From NCBI GenBank assembly GCA_900318305.1, contig ONKB01000125.1:1-43450 (forward strand): a stretch of 43,450 bases of DNA, written 5' to 3'. The notes under the pieces are model-generated. The model ran no database searches. It was not told the origin of the DNA and worked only from the letters and a program-made list of their open reading frames with translations. This DNA comes from an uncultured Prevotellaceae bacterium. Its GTDB lineage: Bacteria; Bacteroidota; Bacteroidia; Bacteroidales; Bacteroidaceae. Every line of letters begins with the position of its first letter. Within the stretch, counting starts at the first letter, position 1. Position numbers and translations under genes: made by a program. Of this stretch, positions 41,701 through 43,450 are shown piece by piece.

Positions 41701-43450
41701 TCTTCATCAGACCGTCGTAGTCAAGAGCAGCAGTTGTATCGATGTACTCTGGGTTGAAGTTCCACAACAGCTGGTTGTCATCGGTAGCATACATGTGGTA
41801 TGTAGCACCCTTTCTAACAACCTTCTTTGCAGGTTTGTCATAGTAGGAGATACCGTCACGCTTGAGGTAGATGCTCTGACCTGTACCATAAGAAGTGGTA
41901 ATACCACCCTGATAGTAGTGAGACTCACCCCAGTTGATGGTAGTCTTCTCAGCACTCTCAATGAAGTAGTAGCCGTCAACAAGAGGATTCTGAACCTTGT
42001 CGGTATCTTTCAGAACCTTCATTGTGCTCTTGTAGAGAGCCTCGAGTTCTTCTGTCATAGCGTTGCAGTCAGCATCGCTTGCGCTTGGGTTGTCATAGAG
42101 GGCACGTGCCTCAGCCAACTTAGCACGGAGGTCAGCCACGTATGTCTCCTTAACCTCGTAAGGACCATCACCGATTCTCCAATCCTGGAATACACCACCG
42201 GCATCGGTAATAGCACCGTTCAGCTTGAACTTAGGAGTGATACGAGCAGCTGGAACAGAGTGGAAGTACCACAAACCGTAGGTCATGGAGTTAACCGGGT
42301 TCTGTGTGTTGAAGAAGTGGTTACCCATGTTCAAAGGATAGAGGTTGTCGGTCTGATAGATACGATATGAGTTGGCACCGCAGTGCATGAACCATTGCTC
42401 ATTCTGTGGAGTACCACGCATAGGCAGCTGGCACCATGCAGAAATCAGAGGAACATTGGCAGTGTATCTGATGTACGGGAATGCGTAAGTAGAGTCACCG
42501 CACTCAGAACTCTTGGCCATACTCTTCATCAGGTAGTTGCCAGACTCCTGTTTCTCGATTCTCCAGATAGCAGCATCAGGCAGGTTGGAACCTTCAGCTG
42601 TAGTAGCTTCGTAGTCAGGATCGGTAATGAACTTGTAGCCGTACCAGTAGGTCTCACCATGCCAACGGTGACTGCGGACATTGTTTCTGTAGCAGTCGTC
42701 AGCATATTGGTCTAAAGTCTTAGTTGAAGATCCTGTGTAATAGCGCTCACCATACTCATTGAAAGGAATAGCAAATTTGTATGTACCGCCACCGAAATCA
42801 CCATAACCATTCTGCAGGTAGAAGTAACCACCATCCAGAGGCACAACATACTTCTTTACTTCCTCAATGGCAGCAAGCACCTTGGTGCGCTCTGCTTTGT
42901 ACTCGTCAACAGTAGCACCTGTCTCTTGCATGTCATAAGCTTCGTCCAAAACGCTTTCAAAGGCCTCCATGGCAACCTCAGAGTTAACGTTACCTGGGTT
43001 AACACCTACCTTGAAGTTGTAACCTTTAGCATCGGTTATAGCTTCTATCAACTGCAGCCACTCGATGCAGCCACCAGAAAGTGAGTCTGCGCAAATCGGT
43101 GTTACAAAGAAAGAAGCACTCGGACCTGTACTAAAACTGTTAACCTTGATCAACTCGTCACCACCAAGTCTCCAACGCCAACGTGTACTGCGCGGCTGGA
43201 TGAAGAAGCACTTGTCAGCTGACGTGTACATTGAGTCAGGATTGCTGTTAATGTACTTTGTCTGGTTTGCTGCAGAGAGAGCCCAAGGAACATCCTGTCT
43301 GTCCTGTTTTGCTTTCCAGGGATCGCTTGTGCCTTCCATGTTTCCTTTAGAATTCTTAGTACCCTTATAACCCCAGCTCTTTGTCTGGAACATGTAAGTA
43401 TCCTGCTCAGTACCTGTAGCATAGATGTAGTCAGACTGACCGGCTACAGG
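38747..43450 (-). CDS. Very large secreted modular protein with type IX-type C-terminal tail (5' end outside window)
   Basis: 1,567 residues are visible. The frame stays open to the right edge, so the ATG at 43393 is not the start and the signal peptide is missing. Three modules begin with an aromatic phrase (GGYFYLQNG, DGYYFIES, DTWYYMTS) and contain a strand with WRIEK, WKIEA or WRIVQ, resembling ricin-type lectin folds. Helical FIVAR-like segments lie between them. An F5/8 (discoidin, CBM32-like) domain spans about 40560-41085, with LIDGNLATYVQSRWS and the late YRYFKFAVQRN. The C-terminus (about 38747-38860) has VFTADGKLVKSGVK and LAKGIYLIGKNKVMVR, a Por/T9SS type A sorting pattern. Likely a cell-surface or secreted carbohydrate-binding protein; no catalytic domain is recognised in the visible part. 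Confidence 0.85.
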   Translation of the reverse strand, partial: PVAGQSDYIYATGTEQDTYMFQTKSWGYKGTKNSKGNMEGTSDPWKAKQDRQDVPWALSAANQTKYINSNPDSMYTSADKCFFIQPRSTRWRWRLGGDELIKVNSFSTGPSASFFVTPICADSLSGGCIEWLQLIEAITDAKGYNFKVGVNPGNVNSEVAMEAFESVLDEAYDMQETGATVDEYKAERTKVLAAIEEVKKYVVPLDGGYFYLQNGYGDFGGGTYKFAIPFNEYGERYYTGSSTKTLDQYADDCYRNNVRSHRWHGETYWYGYKFITDPDYEATTAEGSNLPDAAIWRIEKQESGNYLMKSMAKSSECGDSTYAFPYIRYTANVPLISAWCQLPMRGTPQNEQWFMHCGANSYRIYQTDNLYPLNMGNHFFNTQNPVNSMTYGLWYFHSVPAARITPKFKLNGAITDAGGVFQDWRIGDGPYEVKETYVADLRAKLAEARALYDNPSASDADCNAMTEELEALYKSTMKVLKDTDKVQNPLVDGYYFIESAEKTTINWGESHYYQGGITTSYGTGQSIYLKRDGISYYDKPAKKVVRKGATYHMYATDDNQLLWNFNPEYIDTTAALDYDGLMKNPEYVKYDLRSAWKIEATGNKSASGKPLYTAKNLATGGYFDMTTGGKIYLSEKPTEICFQDNLQQMLFFGDYYYQPMNLSRAKSWLVIMNPDETRYLRLAGNHAYFGTAQEDHTGNNYAESYVVSTSTASPYTVWYEVKPIEQAVVDSFLALAASKQRAIELHNLLGDATSALANASVVTLGDSLITDAGQTITPGAGEGGTDLVEYDPTKTQIWMNNNQWGEGDYANLIDGNLATYVQSRWSTAGGPNPATSEFNAVIVDLKTPKSAIAFKSGARGNANIKYGPLGQAPITYGVTDYGERYRFKDYVVYATNDTTAEWEEVAFVKNVPAIKDQRVYTSPLFTTSTPYRYFKFAVQRNVGGQNYLGHPHIAPSYFQVFDASIDEANSATGYDNDVKTAAATLKALVAQGWDAYKTGIVPAELNENIKNATDALNAIAPNSWTLLKRLYEAKALRDSTYAEDEAQYQQYGDVTTAQKAAFEAAIDAAEDAIAPASHPTPATLQAAYDALNEAYWTLNGQRKTFETDTWYYMTSTEYQAYCYTKNFAWRGNNHVYACGDIPQDPLTEHKMGNIASPVRWGHYTDFRDMPEGLTYPKNLGTTVGEDGGTVYADYTGGRFDDEGSPYSQWRIVQLGAPEDSLYAIQNRANGLYIGRRQDYTDGSFNYVTLSKDPMPVQIVLLGRNQYEILPVDSTCGFYAVQADKVIPATGKWPEAKYEIGLPFHAQGSDFHQVWWGTGTERGYNTGSAYTFSKGTCDGENELDEDEMLALPTKENSIKFMTLPYYVDFDGGIITEGQDAHSYVLKNIDTDPENYKVELTEQFAFKAGEPFILVTGEPQPLVTESQDSTNIYVDPAYLNADGYDFNAVTENGLVGVMFGDSIKGQTGLGVDFGGSTLLLSKETETYYIPGHGAYINPTLVADAGGKADKVIGGLIDAIKTAVAEKEDAVVNVFTADGKLVKSGVKRSQAKAGLAKGIYLIGKNKVMVR

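Noticed and set aside
41213-42370. A 385-codon open frame on the plus strand inside the giant-protein gene
   Set aside because: It is antisense to a well-supported modular protein, has no recognisable domain and reads as a repetitive Val/Leu/Ser-rich shadow created by codon bias.

Overview
The window looks like a chromosomal segment of a Bacteroidetes bacterium, most likely Prevotellaceae. Three things point there. Several genes are preceded by the Bacteroidetes promoter pattern (TTG or TTTG, about 16-24 bases, then TAnnTTTG). A very large secreted protein ends in a type IX (Por) secretion-type C-terminal tail. The housekeeping proteins (ParE, YbeY, KDO transferase, serine acetyltransferase, dipeptidyl peptidase) have Bacteroidales-like sequence. 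No phage, insertion sequence, integrase, CRISPR array or rRNA is visible.

Layout from left to right. 178-4931 (+) is a tight run: gltX, waaA, a MarC-like membrane protein, a small membrane protein and an acyltransferase-3 protein, ended by a perfect 13-bp bidirectional terminator. 4982-13415 (-) is a long co-directional cluster read from right to left: GNAT-like protein, parE, coaD, S41 protease, ruvB, ybeY, a secreted endonuclease/exonuclease/phosphatase-fold protein, and a lipoprotein built from 11-residue helical repeats. 13528-15189 (-) is the most unusual gene: a membrane protein with an N-terminal SH3b domain and a C-terminal domain that reads like a PARP/diphtheria-toxin-type ADP-ribosyltransferase. 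It is divergent from an OmpA-family porin (15465-16595, +). 16750-26308 (+) carries a U32 RNA-hydroxylation-type protein, serine acetyltransferase, an RlmL-like methyltransferase, a DPP-IV-type peptidase, purD and an MBOAT/SGNH O-acetylation pair.

26404-32927 (-) is a probable operon: formate-THF ligase, mannitol-type PTS EIICBA, HPr, PTS enzyme I and a cation efflux protein. A complete PTS is uncommon in Bacteroidetes. 33167-38499 (+) holds a small lipoprotein, then (on the minus strand) an initiator-type tRNA-Met abutting a 19-bp perfect hairpin, then tetR-fabG-rluA-like genes, a 428-bp repeat-rich gap, a GT2 glycosyltransferase and a DEAD-box helicase. A GC-rich repeat patch follows. The window ends inside a secreted protein of more than 1,567 residues on the minus strand, with an F5/8 (discoidin)-like domain, helical linkers and three lectin-like modules.

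Functionally the segment mixes core information processing (gltX, ruvB, parE, tRNA, methyltransferase, helicase), cofactor, one-carbon and nucleotide metabolism (coaD, fhs, purD, cysE), envelope building (waaA, MBOAT/SGNH, OmpA, GT2, fabG) and sugar uptake (PTS). The best candidates for new biology are the SH3b-membrane-ART protein, the fhs-PTS-CDF operon, the 11-mer-repeat lipoprotein and the modular secreted giant. All assignments come from reading the sequence and remembered family motifs; no database search was run.
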